Positions 1 to 9,466 of a stretch of 64,000 nucleotides of DNA are shown in pieces; positions within the stretch are counted from its first letter, which is position 1; every line of letters starts with the position of its first letter. The notes below the pieces were generated by a model that was given only the letters and a program-made list of their open reading frames with translations, made no database searches and was not told the DNA's origin. A program made the position numbers and the translations under genes. Origin of the DNA: Paraconexibacter algicola (lineage in GTDB: Bacteria; Actinomycetota; Thermoleophilia; Solirubrobacterales; Solirubrobacteraceae); contig NZ_PYYB01000001.1 of assembly GCF_003044185.1 (NCBI RefSeq), forward strand, positions 620,001-684,000. The letters run 5' to 3'.

Positions 1-958
1 CCAGCTCGTCCCGGGCGGTGACCGCGAGCGCACTGGGCTGGGCGAGCAGCGCGCGCAGGGCCGGCCCGTCGAGCAGCTCCTCCGCCCCGGTCCCCGCGAT
101 CACCTGCGCCTCGCCGCCCGCGTCGATCGCGCACAGGACGTGGCGGCCGGCCCCGGCGATGACGACGTGCCCCTGCCAGCGCACGACGTCCCACGGGCTC
201 TTCACCTGCTCGGTGAGGAGCGTCCGCGTCCCGCCGGGCAGCTCGATCCGCCAGACGCGGTCGCGCGCGGTCTCGCAGACCAGCAGGGCGTCGGGGCCGT
301 CGAAGCGCACGCCCTGCGGCTGGTAGAGCCCGCCGAGCTCGACCAGGACGACCCCGTCGAGCGTGGTGACGAGCACGCGGTCGTGGCCGCTGTCGGCGAC
401 GACGAGCCGCTGCCCGTCGGGGGCGATCGCGACCTTGCCGGGGAACGCGAGCTCGCCGCGCCCGGCGGCGGACGGACGGACGGACGGCAGCGGGCCGGGC
501 GGGCCGAGCGTGCCGGCCTCGCGGGCCTCCTCGACGAGCGCCTCGATCGCGGCGGCGAGCTCGACGGCGTGGCCCTCCCCCGCCACCGTCGCGGCGACGC
601 GGCCGGTCGGGTCGATCAGCACGAGCGTCGGCCAGGCGCGCACCCCGTAGGCGTCCCACAGCGCACCGTCGGGGTCCTCGAGCACCGGGTGCTCGAGCCG
701 CAGCCGGGCGGCGGCCGCGGCGACCGCGCCGTGGTCGCGCTCGTGCGGGAACTTCGGGGTGTGCACGGCGATCGTGGTGAGGACGTCCGCGAAGCGCCGC
801 TCCAGCCCGCGGAGCTCCTCGGCGACGTGCAGGCAGTTCACGCAGCAGCTCGTCCAGAAGTCCAGCAGCACCACGCGGCCGCGCAGGTCGGCGAGCGTCA
901 GCGGCCCGCCGCCCGACCAGCGGCCAGTACTCCGGAGTTCTGGCGCACGGACGCGCAC
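1..958 (-). CDS. Thioredoxin-fold plus NHL-repeat protein (NHLRC2-like), 3' end outside window
   Basis: The gene reads leftward off the window edge, so its C-terminus is missing. The GTG start at 958 gives an N-terminus MRVRAPEL followed by a thioredoxin-like domain (about residues 20-150) with a WTSCCVNCLH active-site segment. The CxxC-type pair has the unusual form CCVNC, which is typical of NHLRC2 relatives. Beyond about residue 170 the sequence has NHL/beta-propeller character (repeats around VADSGHDRVLV and FDGPDALLVCETARDRVW). No signal peptide is visible, so a cytoplasmic redox or scaffold role is inferred. It is divergent from the histidine kinase at 1010. The family assignment is firm; the substrate is unknown. 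Confidence 0.85.
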   Translation of the reverse strand, partial: MRVRAPELRSTGRWSGGGPLTLADLRGRVVLLDFWTSCCVNCLHVAEELRGLERRFADVLTTIAVHTPKFPHERDHGAVAAAAARLRLEHPVLEDPDGALWDAYGVRAWPTLVLIDPTGRVAATVAGEGHAVELAAAIEALVEEAREAGTLGPPGPLPSVRPSAAGRGELAFPGKVAIAPDGQRLVVADSGHDRVLVTTLDGVVLVELGGLYQPQGVRFDGPDALLVCETARDRVWRIELPGGTRTLLTEQVKSPWDVVRWQGHVVIAGAGRHVLCAIDAGGEAQVIAGTGAEELLDGPALRALLAQPSALAVTARDEL

Positions 959-995
959 GCGGTGGATGTCGAGGGGTCCGGACACCTGCGGGAAG

Positions 996-1001
996 TATCC
1001 T
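996..1001 (+). promoter_or_regulatory. Leaderless-type -10 box, TATCCT
   Basis: TATCCT ends 8 bases before the GTG start of the GAF histidine kinase. That spacing would place the transcript start at or next to the start codon. No clear -35 element is seen. Confidence 0.45.
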
Positions 1002-1009
1002 CCCCCCGC

Positions 1010-2305
1010 GTGACCGGTTCCGCAGGACAGGAGCTCGACGACCCGCGGCGGCTCGCCGCACTCGAGCGCCGTGGCCTGTTCGCCTCCGCTCCCGACACCT
1101 CGTTCGACCGCTTCACCCGCATCGTCGCAACGGTGCTCGACGTGCCGCTGGCGCAGCTGTCGCTCGTCGGCGAGCACGAGGAGCGCTACCTGAGCCGTCG
1201 CACCGACGACCCCGACCTGGCGGCGATGCTCTCCGGCCCGGTGGCCGACTCGGCGTGCCAGTGGGTCGTGCGCAGCGGCGCCGAGATCGTCGCCGAGGAC
1301 GCCGAGTCCCACGAGCTGCTGGCCGACAGCCCGGCGATCGGCAAGGGCCTGCGCGCGTACTGCGGCTTCCCGCTGCGCCGGTCCGGGGGCGAGATCATCG
1401 GGACGCTCTGCGCGATCGACTTCGCGCCGCGGCCGTGGACCGAGGAGCACGTGAAGCTCGTCTCCGACCTCTCCGACATGGTCGTCACCGAGATCGAGCT
1501 GCGCGACGCGCTCGAGCTCGCCACCGAGCGCACGCAGGAGCTCGAGGACGCGGCACGCGGCCTGCGGACGCTGCAGGACGTGCTCGACGAGTCCGAGCAC
1601 GAGCGCGACCGCACCGAGCGCGTGTCGATCGACCTCGCGTCGACGATCGCGCACGAGCTGCGCACGCCGCTGTTCGCGATCCGCGGGCTCGCCGAGGTGA
1701 TGCTCGCCGAGGCGCCCGCGTCCGGCCTCGCCACCGACGTGGCGATGATCGACCGGACCGCGCAGGAGGCGCTCGAGCTCGTCAACGAGCAGCTGCAGCT
1801 CGCGCGGACGGAGGCCGGGCACGCGGTCGTCGACGCCTCCGACGTCGCGCTCGAGGAGGTCCTCGGCGCGCTGCGCGGCATGATGGCCCCGGTCCCGCGC
1901 GCACCGGGCGTCGAGCTCGTCGTCGAGCCTGCGCCCGCCGACGTGCCGGCGCTGCGCACCGACCCGGGGAAGCTCGCGCAGATCCTGCGCAACCTCGTCG
2001 CCAACGCGCTCCGCCACACCGAGCGGGGCGAGGTCCGCGTCGCGGCGCGGCTCGTCGACGACGGCACGCGGGTCGCGTTCACGGTCCGCGACACCGGGGC
2101 CGGGATCCCGGCCGACGACCTCGAGCGGATCTTCCAGCCGTTCGAGCGGGCGGGCGACAGCGAGGACGGGCGGGGCACCGGGCTCGGGCTGCCGCTGGCG
2201 CGCAAGCTCGCCGACCTGCTCGGCGGCACCGTCGACGTCGAGAGCGAGCCGGGCGTCGGCTCGACGTTCACCGCGACGGTCGCGGCGCGCTACGGCGCGA
2301 CCTGA
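1010..2305 (+). CDS. GAF-domain sensor histidine kinase
   Basis: A 431-residue soluble kinase. A GAF domain (about 25-165) is followed by a coiled coil (about 165-205), a HisKA dimerisation domain with the phospho-acceptor in IAHELRTPL (His215), and a HATPase domain with N box NLVANALRH (about 328) and G boxes DTGAGIP and GTGLGLPLA. No transmembrane helix is present, so the GAF domain probably senses a cytoplasmic ligand or redox state. The GTG at 1010 is chosen because the GAF homology starts just after it and a TATCCT box lies 8 bases upstream. The same frame stays open far upstream, but that part is antisense to the NHL gene and is not homologous. No response regulator is adjacent. Its last 16 bases overlap the 3' end of nhaA on the other strand. 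Confidence 0.88.
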   Translation: MTGSAGQELDDPRRLAALERRGLFASAPDTSFDRFTRIVATVLDVPLAQLSLVGEHEERYLSRRTDDPDLAAMLSGPVADSACQWVVRSGAEIVAEDAESHELLADSPAIGKGLRAYCGFPLRRSGGEIIGTLCAIDFAPRPWTEEHVKLVSDLSDMVVTEIELRDALELATERTQELEDAARGLRTLQDVLDESEHERDRTERVSIDLASTIAHELRTPLFAIRGLAEVMLAEAPASGLATDVAMIDRTAQEALELVNEQLQLARTEAGHAVVDASDVALEEVLGALRGMMAPVPRAPGVELVVEPAPADVPALRTDPGKLAQILRNLVANALRHTERGEVRVAARLVDDGTRVAFTVRDTGAGIPADDLERIFQPFERAGDSEDGRGTGLGLPLARKLADLLGGTVDVESEPGVGSTFTATVAARYGAT

Positions 2306-3441
2306 GCGCGCCGCCGCAGGAGCAGCAGCACGCCGAGCGCGCCGCTCACCAGCGATCCGACGAGGATGCCGACCTTGGCGATCGCGATCTGCGCGCCGTC
2401 GACGTAGGCGAGCTGAGCGATGAACAGCGAGACGGTGAAGCCGATCCCGCCGAGCGCCGCCGCACCCCAGACGTGCCCGCGGTCCACGCCGTCGGGCAGC
2501 ACGCCCCAGCCGGCGCGCAGCGCGAGCATCGCCGCGCCGCCGATGCCCGAGAGCTTGCCGACGACGAGGCCGAGGACGATCGCCCACGCGAGCGTGCTGG
2601 ACGCCGCGTCCTGGAGCGTCCCGCCCCCGAGGTCGACCCCCGCGTTGGCGAGCGCGAACAGCGGCACGATCGCGAACGCGGTCACGTTGTGGAGCCGGTC
2701 CTCGAGCTCCTCCAGGACGTTGCGCCCGTCGATCTCCCCGGTGGGCATCAGCAGGCCGATGAGGACGCCGGCGATCGTGGCGTGCACCCCGGACTCGTGC
2801 ATCGCGACCCAGACGACGATCGCGAGCGGCACGTACTGCCACGGCCGGGTGGCGCCGAGCCGGCGCAGCTCGACCATCCCGACGAGGCCGAGCGCGGAGC
2901 CGGCGAGCCACAGGATCGACAGGTCGTCCGCGTAGAAGACGGCGATGATCGCGATCGCGAGGATGTCGTCGACGATCGCGATCGTCAGCAGGAACAGCTT
3001 GAGACTCGCGGGGATCCGGTCGCCCAGGAGGGCGAGGACGCCGACCGCGAACGCGATGTCGGTCGCGGCGGGGATCGCCCAGCCCGGAGCGTCCGGCGTC
3101 CCGGCCGTCAGGAGCGTGAACAGCAGCGCGGGGAGCGCGACGCCGCCGATCGCCGCGACCACCGGCAGCGTCGCGGTCCGGCGGTCCTGCAGCTCGCCGC
3201 AGACGAGCTCGCGCTTGATCTCCAGCCCGACGACGAAGAAGAAGATCGCCATCAGGCCGTCGTTGATCCAGTGGTGCAGGTCCAGCTCGAGCCCGAGGTC
3301 GAGCTTCGTCTCCCACAGCGCCACGTAGTCGTCCCCGAGCGGGCTGTTCGCCCACACGAGCGCGACGACGGTCGCGAGCGCGAGGACGATGCCGCCGGCG
3401 GCCTCGTCGTGGAGGAACTCGGCGAGGGCCGTGCGCTTCAC
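2290..3441 (-). CDS. nhaA: NhaA-type Na+/H+ antiporter
   Basis: A 383-residue inner-membrane antiporter that exchanges external protons for internal sodium, for pH and Na+ homeostasis. The NhaA hallmarks are visible: the WINDGLMAIFFFVVGLEIK segment (about 58-76), AATDIAFAVGVLALLG with Asp128, and IAIVDDILAIA with the tandem Asp158-Asp159 that binds the cation in E. coli NhaA (Asp163/164). About eleven hydrophobic helices are present and the length is normal. It begins inside the end of the CBS gene (4-base overlap, 3438-3441) and so is translationally coupled to it. It shares the strand and probable operon with a second cation or anion transporter upstream. Confidence 0.95.
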   Translation of the reverse strand: MKRTALAEFLHDEAAGGIVLALATVVALVWANSPLGDDYVALWETKLDLGLELDLHHWINDGLMAIFFFVVGLEIKRELVCGELQDRRTATLPVVAAIGGVALPALLFTLLTAGTPDAPGWAIPAATDIAFAVGVLALLGDRIPASLKLFLLTIAIVDDILAIAIIAVFYADDLSILWLAGSALGLVGMVELRRLGATRPWQYVPLAIVVWVAMHESGVHATIAGVLIGLLMPTGEIDGRNVLEELEDRLHNVTAFAIVPLFALANAGVDLGGGTLQDAASSTLAWAIVLGLVVGKLSGIGGAAMLALRAGWGVLPDGVDRGHVWGAAALGGIGFTVSLFIAQLAYVDGAQIAIAKVGILVGSLVSGALGVLLLLRRRAQVAP

Positions 3442-3905
3442 GAGGCGCGGTCCACCACCCGGGCGGCGAGCTCGCGGAAGAACGCGGAGCGCGTCACGAC
3501 CCCGACGACGTGCCCGTGCTCGAGCACCGGCACGAGCAGCACGCGGTGGTGCAGGAAGACCTCGGCGAGCTGGGCGTCGCCCGCGTCGACGTCGACCTCG
3601 ACGTGCTCGGTGTTCGCGTGCGACCCGACGGACTCGGCGATGCAGCCGGCGCGGCGGTCGATCGTCTCGTCGAGGGTGTGGGTGAGGAACCGCATCGACG
3701 TCATCTGGTCGAGGTAGCCGGGGAACAGCGCGGCGATGAACTCGCGCTCGCCGAAGATGCCGTGGTAGCGGCCGTCGGCCTTCAGGACCGGGACGGCGGG
3801 CAGCTTCGTCGTCGCGAGGATCTCGAGCGCGGCGGAGATCGGGTCGTCGACCGTGACCGTGGGGGTGTCGCGGACGATGGCGATGTCGGTGATCGAGCGG
3901 GGCAT
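3438..3905 (-). CDS. Tandem CBS-domain protein
   Basis: A 155-residue cytoplasmic protein made of two CBS motifs (about 8-60 and 95-150), the usual adenine-nucleotide-binding module. The ATG at 3905 gives MPRSITDIAIVR, a normal CBS N-terminus; the frame is open further upstream, but that stretch is antisense-coded composition. It sits between two ion transporters, with a 20-base gap after the transporter gene and a 4-base overlap with nhaA. This suggests it regulates one or both in response to AMP/ATP, as CBS modules do for several channels and transporters. That regulatory link is inference. Confidence 0.85.
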   Translation of the reverse strand: MPRSITDIAIVRDTPTVTVDDPISAALEILATTKLPAVPVLKADGRYHGIFGEREFIAALFPGYLDQMTSMRFLTHTLDETIDRRAGCIAESVGSHANTEHVEVDVDAGDAQLAEVFLHHRVLLVPVLEHGHVVGVVTRSAFFRELAARVVDRAS

Positions 3906-3925
3906 GGTGCAGGGACTCCGGGTGG

Positions 3926-5176
3926 TCAGACGTAGCGGATGCTCACGTACGCGGTGGCGACGAGCAGCGACAGCAAGGTGACCGGGACGCCGATCTTCAG
4001 GAACTCGACGAACCCGATCCGCCGACCGGCGCGGGCGGCGAGCCCGGAGGCGGCGACGTTGGCGGCGGCGGCGATGATCGTGGCGTTGCCGCCGAAGCAG
4101 GCGCCGAGCGCGAGCGCCCACCAGTAGGCGTCGTCGTCGCTCTCGTTGAGCTGCTCGACGACGGGGATCATCGCGGTCGTGAACGGGATGTTGTCGACGA
4201 GCCCGGAGGAGATCGCGCTGAACCAGGTGATGCCGAGCAGCTCGGCGGTGCGGTCACCGCCGGTGACGTCGGCGATGCCGTCGGCCATCTCGCCGATCGC
4301 GCCGGTCTCCTCGAGCGCGCCGACCATCACGAACAGGCCGACGAAGAAGAAGATCGTCGGCCACTCGACGCTCGCGAGCGTCTTCTCGAGCGTCTGCGTC
4401 GTGAGCAGCAGCATCAGCGCGGCGCCTGCGAGCGCCACGGTGGCGGGCTCGATGTGCAGCGGCTTGTGGACGAAGAACAGCAGGATCGTCCCGAGGAGCA
4501 CCGGGAGCAGCTTCTTCAGCTCGGTGGCGTCCTCGATCGCGCGGTCGGCGTCGAGCTCCATCACGCGGCGGCGGGCGTCCGGCGCGACCTGCAGCCGCGA
4601 CCGGAAGACGAGGTAGAGCAGCGGCACGACGACGAGCAGCGTGACGATCACCACCGGCGCGAGGTTCGTGAGGAACGCGCTGAAGCTGAGACCGGTCGCC
4701 CCGGCGATGAGGATGTTCGGCGGGTCGCCGATCAGCGTGGCGGTGCCGCCGATGTTCGACGCGAAGACCTCGATGAGGATCAGCGGGATCGGGTCGATGT
4801 CGAGCGCGTCCGCGAGCAGGAACGTGATCGGCACCATCAGCAGCACCGTCGTCAGGTTGTCCAGGAACGCGCTGAGCAGCGCGGTGGAGCCGGCGAGCAG
4901 CAGCACGAGCGCCAGCGGCCGGCCGCCGCTCGCCTGGCCGGCGCGGATCGCGAGGTACGTGTAGAGCCCGGTCGTCTCCGTGAGCTTGACGACGATCATC
5001 ATGCCCACGAGCAGGCCGATGGTCGCCCAGTCCACCGCCTCGATCGCCTGCTCCTGGTCGATCGTCTGCGTGAGCAGGACGAGGACCATGCCGGCGAGCG
5101 CGACCTTGGTGCGGTCGACCTTCTCGCTGGCGATGAGCGCGAGCGCGAGGGCGAAGAGGACGATGGCGAGCGTCAC
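3926..5176 (-). CDS. ArsB/NhaD-superfamily ion transporter
   Basis: A 416-residue protein with about eleven membrane segments and the two signature re-entrant regions of the ion transporter superfamily: SAFLDNLTTVLLMVPI and NIGGTATLIGDPPNILIA. A second copy of the first motif near the C-terminus reads SGLVDNIPFTTAMIPV. This internal duplication is typical of NhaD, ArsB and P-protein relatives, which move Na+/H+, arsenite or other anions. Co-transcription with nhaA and a CBS protein favours a sodium/proton (NhaD-like) role. The GTG start at 5176 has no good ribosome site. The substrate is not decided by sequence. Confidence 0.85.
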   Translation of the reverse strand: MTLAIVLFALALALIASEKVDRTKVALAGMVLVLLTQTIDQEQAIEAVDWATIGLLVGMMIVVKLTETTGLYTYLAIRAGQASGGRPLALVLLLAGSTALLSAFLDNLTTVLLMVPITFLLADALDIDPIPLILIEVFASNIGGTATLIGDPPNILIAGATGLSFSAFLTNLAPVVIVTLLVVVPLLYLVFRSRLQVAPDARRRVMELDADRAIEDATELKKLLPVLLGTILLFFVHKPLHIEPATVALAGAALMLLLTTQTLEKTLASVEWPTIFFFVGLFVMVGALEETGAIGEMADGIADVTGGDRTAELLGITWFSAISSGLVDNIPFTTAMIPVVEQLNESDDDAYWWALALGACFGGNATIIAAAANVAASGLAARAGRRIGFVEFLKIGVPVTLLSLLVATAYVSIRYV

Positions 5177-5319
5177 GGGAGGGGCGGCTCCGTTTCGGGC
5201 AGGGGTCGACGACGTGCCGACCAGGCTTCCCGGCTCACCTGTACGAGAGTCTACCCGGGACCGGTCGCCCCACCCGCCCTGAGTAGGAATTGCTCATGGT
5301 GCGCGCGACCGCCCGGGCC

Positions 5320-5325
5320 TACCGT
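5320..5325 (+). promoter_or_regulatory. Leaderless-type -10 box, TACCGT
   Basis: TACCGT ends 7 bases before the GTG start at 5333. It supports that start and a leaderless or near-leaderless transcript. The rest of 5177-5332 holds no other element I can support. Confidence 0.45.
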
Positions 5326-5332
5326 CGGCCGG

Positions 5333-6820
5333 GTGCTCCACCCCCGCTCGCTCCTGCCCATCCCGCTCGCCGTCGCGCTGACGCTCGTCCCGGCCGCGAC
5401 CGCCTCCGCCGCCACGCCGATACCGCTCGGGACGGTCGCGGCCGCCGACGTCGCCGTCGACGCGGCCGGCGCGGCGCACATCGCGCTCTCGGGCACCGAC
5501 GGCGCCGTGTCGCACTGCCTGATCCCCCGCGACGGGACCGGCTGCGTGCGGCGCACCCCGATCGCGATGCCGGGCGCGCCGATCGGCTCGGAGGTGCACG
5601 TGCAGGTCAACGGGGCCGCGGTGCTCGTCACCGCCGCCCGGTCCACCGGCGATCCCGACGGGGACGGTCCCGCGGTCGCCGTGTCCACCGACGGCGGGGC
5701 GAGCTTCGCCCCGGGCGTCCGGGTCGGCTCCTCGCAGGTGCTCGCCGGCCAGCAGGTCGTCGGCCCCGACGGCGCGCTGTGGCACGGCGTCATGTCCGGC
5801 GGCTTCCTGAACGTCGTCCGCGCCGCGTTCGACGGCTCCACCCCGACCTCGACGCCGCGGCTCGTGTTCGACGGCCCGGGCGCCGGGGTGGACCCGGCCG
5901 GGTTCGCGATCGTGGACGGCGTCGCGGTCGCCGTCCGGCCGACCGACCCCGCGGCGTTCTTCGCCCACCCGCTCGGCAGCGGCGACCCGCACATGGCCAC
6001 CTCCTGGTCGCCGCCCGGGACGCTGACCCCGACGGCGGGGCGCGTGATCGGCGAGCCGAGCCTCGCCAGCGGCGGGCGCGGCATGGTCCTCACGACGCTC
6101 GAGAACGGCTCGCTGGAGGCCGCGATCACCGCCCGCCGCTGGACCGGCGCGGGCTTCGGGCCGCCGGTCGTCCTCTACCGCAACCAGGGCGGCTCCAACA
6201 ACGCCAACAACGGGGAGATCACCGCGGACCCCGGCGGCCGCTTCCACGCCGTCTTCACCGGGGACAACGGCTCGACGCTGCGCTACGCGCGGTCGGCGGA
6301 CGGGGGCGCCACGTGGAGCCCCGCGCAGGTGCTGACGACCTCGCCCGACCGGTCCGTGCTGCGGGCGCGCGCGAGCGCGGCGGCGGACGGGCGCGGCTTC
6401 GCCGTCGCCGTCCGGGGCGAGGAGTGGTTCGCGCTGCCGCTGGAGCCGAGCGCCGGGCTGCCCGGCGAGCCGACGGTCACGACCAAGGTCACCGAGGGCG
6501 ACACCGACCTGCTGCTCGGCCTGCCCCGGGGCTGCCTGCCCGCGGGCGACGTGCGCGTGACGCTCACCCAGAGGGCGCGCAAGGTCAAGACGCGGCGCAG
6601 CACCGGCAGGCGCGTCGTCGTCAAGGTCACGCGGGTCGACTTCTCCGTCGACGGCCGCGACGTCCGCACCGACCGGCGCGCCCCGTTCACCCAGACGCTG
6701 CGCCTCGTCGGGCTCGCACCGGGCTCCACGCACGTCGTGCGCGCCCGCGCGTTCCTCAAGGTCCGGACCGGCAAGCAGCGGACCCGCTCGATCCGCCGGT
6801 CGGTGCGGATCTGCGCGTGA
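5333..6820 (+). CDS. Exported BNR/sialidase-like beta-propeller protein
   Basis: A 495-residue secreted protein. The GTG start gives a signal peptide of about 28 residues ending LVPAATASA. The body carries Asp-box (BNR) motifs such as STDGGASF and SADGGATWS, which mark turns of sialidase-like beta propellers. The catalytic Arg/Tyr set of true sialidases cannot be recognised, so enzymatic activity is doubtful. The last 110 residues form a beta-rich domain between two cysteines (GCLPAGDVRV to RICA) with VDFSVDGRDV, resembling Ig-like C-terminal modules of exported proteins in this group. The ligand is unknown. It converges on the LuxR gene, 6 bases away. Confidence 0.75.
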   Translation: MLHPRSLLPIPLAVALTLVPAATASAATPIPLGTVAAADVAVDAAGAAHIALSGTDGAVSHCLIPRDGTGCVRRTPIAMPGAPIGSEVHVQVNGAAVLVTAARSTGDPDGDGPAVAVSTDGGASFAPGVRVGSSQVLAGQQVVGPDGALWHGVMSGGFLNVVRAAFDGSTPTSTPRLVFDGPGAGVDPAGFAIVDGVAVAVRPTDPAAFFAHPLGSGDPHMATSWSPPGTLTPTAGRVIGEPSLASGGRGMVLTTLENGSLEAAITARRWTGAGFGPPVVLYRNQGGSNNANNGEITADPGGRFHAVFTGDNGSTLRYARSADGGATWSPAQVLTTSPDRSVLRARASAAADGRGFAVAVRGEEWFALPLEPSAGLPGEPTVTTKVTEGDTDLLLGLPRGCLPAGDVRVTLTQRARKVKTRRSTGRRVVVKVTRVDFSVDGRDVRTDRRAPFTQTLRLVGLAPGSTHVVRARAFLKVRTGKQRTRSIRRSVRICA

Positions 6821-6826
6821 GCGTCG

Positions 6827-9409
6827 CTAGCCCGCGGGCTCGCCGTCGAGCGCGGCGAGCGCCTGGGCGAGCTGCCCGCGGTCGGTGAGGTCGAGCTTGC
6901 GGTAGACGCTCGCCAGGTGGTTGTCGACCGTGCGGGTCGACACGCCGAGCGCGTCCGCGATCTCGCGGCTGCGCTCGCGGCGCGCGGCGCGCAGCGCGAT
7001 CTCGTGCTCGCGCCGCGTGAGGAGCCGCGGCCGGTCCGCGGCGCCCGCCGCCCCGTCCAGGCCCGCGCGCAGGGCGGTCGCGCGCAGCAGGGCGCGCCGT
7101 GCGTCCTCGGCGCGACGCTGCGTCCCTTGCAGCTCGGCGAGCTGGACGGCGGCGTCGGCGGCGGCGAGCGGGATGCCGGTGTCCGCCAGCGCGCCGACGA
7201 CGGTGGACAGCGCCTCCGCGTCCCGGCGGCGCAGCGCCGAGGCGTGCGCGGCGAACAGGGTCAGCAGCCCCGGGTCCGCCCGCCGGGCCGCGGCCTCGAG
7301 GTCGACGGCCACCGCGTCGGCGCCGCCGAGCCGGACCGCCTCGTAGCTCGTCAGCGCCCCGAGCAGCACCTGCTCGGCCGCGAGCCCGTCCGCTCCGGCC
7401 GCCGCCAGCAGCCGCACGGCGCCGGCACGGTCGCCGTCGTGCACGAGCAGCCAGGCGCGCGCCTGCGCGTGCTGGAGGGCCGCCTTCGGGTCGGCGAGCT
7501 CGTCGGGACCGATCGTGTCGAGCACCTCCCGCGCGGCCGTTGCCCGGCCGAGCTGCGCGAGCGCGGTCGCCCGGACCGCCCGCGCGACCGGCCGCAGCCC
7601 GACGAAGTCGCGCCACTCGAGCGCCCGGCTCGCCTCGAGCGCGCCGGTCGCCGCGACCCCCGCCCGACCGACGTGGAGGTCGAGCACCGCGGTCGCGTAG
7701 GACCACAGGCCCAGGGGCTCGTCATGGCGCTCGGCCACCCGGGCGACCTGCCGTCCGACGTGCGCGCGCGCCTCGTCCAGGCGCCCGCCCGCGACGAGCG
7801 CGAGGAACTGCGCGAGCTGGAGCAGGTCGCGGGCGTTGGGCAGCAGCTCGCCGTGCTCGGCGGCCAGCGGCAGCCCGGCACGGACGGCGCGCTCGCAGTC
7901 GGCGGAGCGCGCGCCCATCGCGCTGACGAGCGCGGTGAGCAGGTGCGCGTTCAGCTGCGCCGGCCCGCCCGCCCCGTCCTCCGGGGCGAGGTCCTCGACC
8001 TGCTCGCCGCGCATCATCCGCCACTTCGCGAGGTCGGCCTCCACGAATGCCGCCCAGTCGGCGTCGACGATGCGGTCGAGCGCCGCCCGGGCGACGGCGA
8101 TCGCCCCCGCCGGGTCGCCCGCACGGAGGGCCAGGTGCAGCCCGTGGCGCTGTGCGGCGAGCGCCCGCTCCTCGTCGTCGCCCGCCAGCGCCGAGGCGTG
8201 CTCGAGGGCGGCGATCGCCCCGGGGTCCTCGAGGGCGGAGAGCGCCCCGGCGCGGACGCGCGCCGCCCGGAACGACCCCGGCTCGACGGCCAGGACGGCC
8301 TGCGCGATCCGCGCGGCCAGCGGATGGTCCAGGAGCGCGAACGCGCGCTCCGCCGCCCCGATCGCCGCGGCGGGCTCCGGGGTCTCGCCGACGTCGAGCA
8401 GCAGCGCGACCGCGCGCAGCCGGGCGTCCTCGTCCTCGCGCGCGAGGAGCATGCCCGCGGCGCGCCGGGCGGCGGTCGCCCACCGGTCCGTGGGGGTGGT
8501 CGCGCGCAGCGCCTCGTCGTAGAGCGGGTGCGCGAGCCGGATCTCGACGCCGTCCCCGGCGGGCTCGAGCAGCACGAGCCCGGCCTGCTGCAGCGCGGAC
8601 GCGGTCCGCGCGTCGGCGCCGCGCGGGTCGAACGGCAGCGGCTGCCCGGCGGCGACGAGCTCGAGGAACGTCCGCGCCCCCCGGTCCAGCCCGGCGAAGC
8701 GCGCGACGACGAGCTCGAGCAGCCGTCGGCTCGGCACCAGGGAGCGCAGCGCCCATCCGCCGGGTCCCCGCGTCAGGCCGCCGGCCTGCTGCGCCCCGGC
8801 GACGAGCTCGTGCAGGAACAGCGGGTTGCCGCCGCTCTCCTCGTGCAGCGTCCGGGCCGCGGACGGGTCGACGGGTCCGCCGAGCACGGCGGCGACGAGC
8901 TCGCCGGCCTCCGCGAGGGTGAGCGGGCGGACCGGGTGCGGCTCCAGCCTGCCGTCCTCGACGAGCCGCTCGATCTCGGGCGGCAGCGACATCCCGTCCC
9001 GCGCGGTGAGCACGAGCCGCACGGCACCGCCGAGCGCGAGCTGCTGGACGGCCGCCGTCGACGCGGGGTCGAGGGCGGGGACGTCGTCGACGACCACGAC
9101 GAGCCCGGGGCGCGCGGCGGCGCGGGCGTGCAGCGCCGTGAGCGCCGCGGACGCGCTGTCGGCGCGGATGTCGAGCGCGGCGAGCAGCGGCGCGAGCGCG
9201 CCGAGCGGGATCTGGCGCAGGCCGGGGCCGGCGTGCAGCTCGACGGCGTCCGGGTCGGCGCGGCGGGCGGCCGCGACCGCGAGGCGGCTCTTGCCGACGC
9301 CGGCCTCCCCGGTCAGGAGCAGGCCGGCGGGTCGGGCGTCGCGCAGGCGCGACGCGAGGCGCTCGATGTCGTCGTCGCGGCCGACGAACGGCCGGGTCCC
9401 CACGGTCAT
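6827..9409 (-). CDS. Large ATP-binding LuxR-family regulator (LAL type)
   Basis: An 860-residue regulator with an N-terminal AAA/STAND ATPase and a C-terminal helix-turn-helix. Walker A is GEAGVGKS (34-41), and a Walker B segment LVVVVDDVPAL lies near residue 105. The middle 500 residues are alanine-rich helical repeats, like the TPR-type sensor arms of MalT and LAL regulators. The LuxR HTH occupies about 795-855 (LTRREHEIALRAA, then EIADALGVSTRTVDNHLASVYRKL). Such proteins bind a small effector, oligomerise with ATP and activate transcription. Nothing nearby identifies the effector; the gene stands alone between a BNR protein and sixA. Confidence 0.9.
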   Translation of the reverse strand: MTVGTRPFVGRDDDIERLASRLRDARPAGLLLTGEAGVGKSRLAVAAARRADPDAVELHAGPGLRQIPLGALAPLLAALDIRADSASAALTALHARAAARPGLVVVVDDVPALDPASTAAVQQLALGGAVRLVLTARDGMSLPPEIERLVEDGRLEPHPVRPLTLAEAGELVAAVLGGPVDPSAARTLHEESGGNPLFLHELVAGAQQAGGLTRGPGGWALRSLVPSRRLLELVVARFAGLDRGARTFLELVAAGQPLPFDPRGADARTASALQQAGLVLLEPAGDGVEIRLAHPLYDEALRATTPTDRWATAARRAAGMLLAREDEDARLRAVALLLDVGETPEPAAAIGAAERAFALLDHPLAARIAQAVLAVEPGSFRAARVRAGALSALEDPGAIAALEHASALAGDDEERALAAQRHGLHLALRAGDPAGAIAVARAALDRIVDADWAAFVEADLAKWRMMRGEQVEDLAPEDGAGGPAQLNAHLLTALVSAMGARSADCERAVRAGLPLAAEHGELLPNARDLLQLAQFLALVAGGRLDEARAHVGRQVARVAERHDEPLGLWSYATAVLDLHVGRAGVAATGALEASRALEWRDFVGLRPVARAVRATALAQLGRATAAREVLDTIGPDELADPKAALQHAQARAWLLVHDGDRAGAVRLLAAAGADGLAAEQVLLGALTSYEAVRLGGADAVAVDLEAAARRADPGLLTLFAAHASALRRRDAEALSTVVGALADTGIPLAAADAAVQLAELQGTQRRAEDARRALLRATALRAGLDGAAGAADRPRLLTRREHEIALRAARRERSREIADALGVSTRTVDNHLASVYRKLDLTDRGQLAQALAALDGEPAG

Positions 9410-9466
9410 CGCCGCGGATCCTGCCGCATGCGGGGGTGCCCCCGTCGCACCAGCCCGGCGTCGCGC

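Noticed and set aside
140-1009. 5' extension of the GAF histidine kinase frame
   Set aside because: The extension is antisense to the NHLRC2-like gene, whose thioredoxin motif is clear. GAF homology starts after 1010, where a -10 box and GTG occur.
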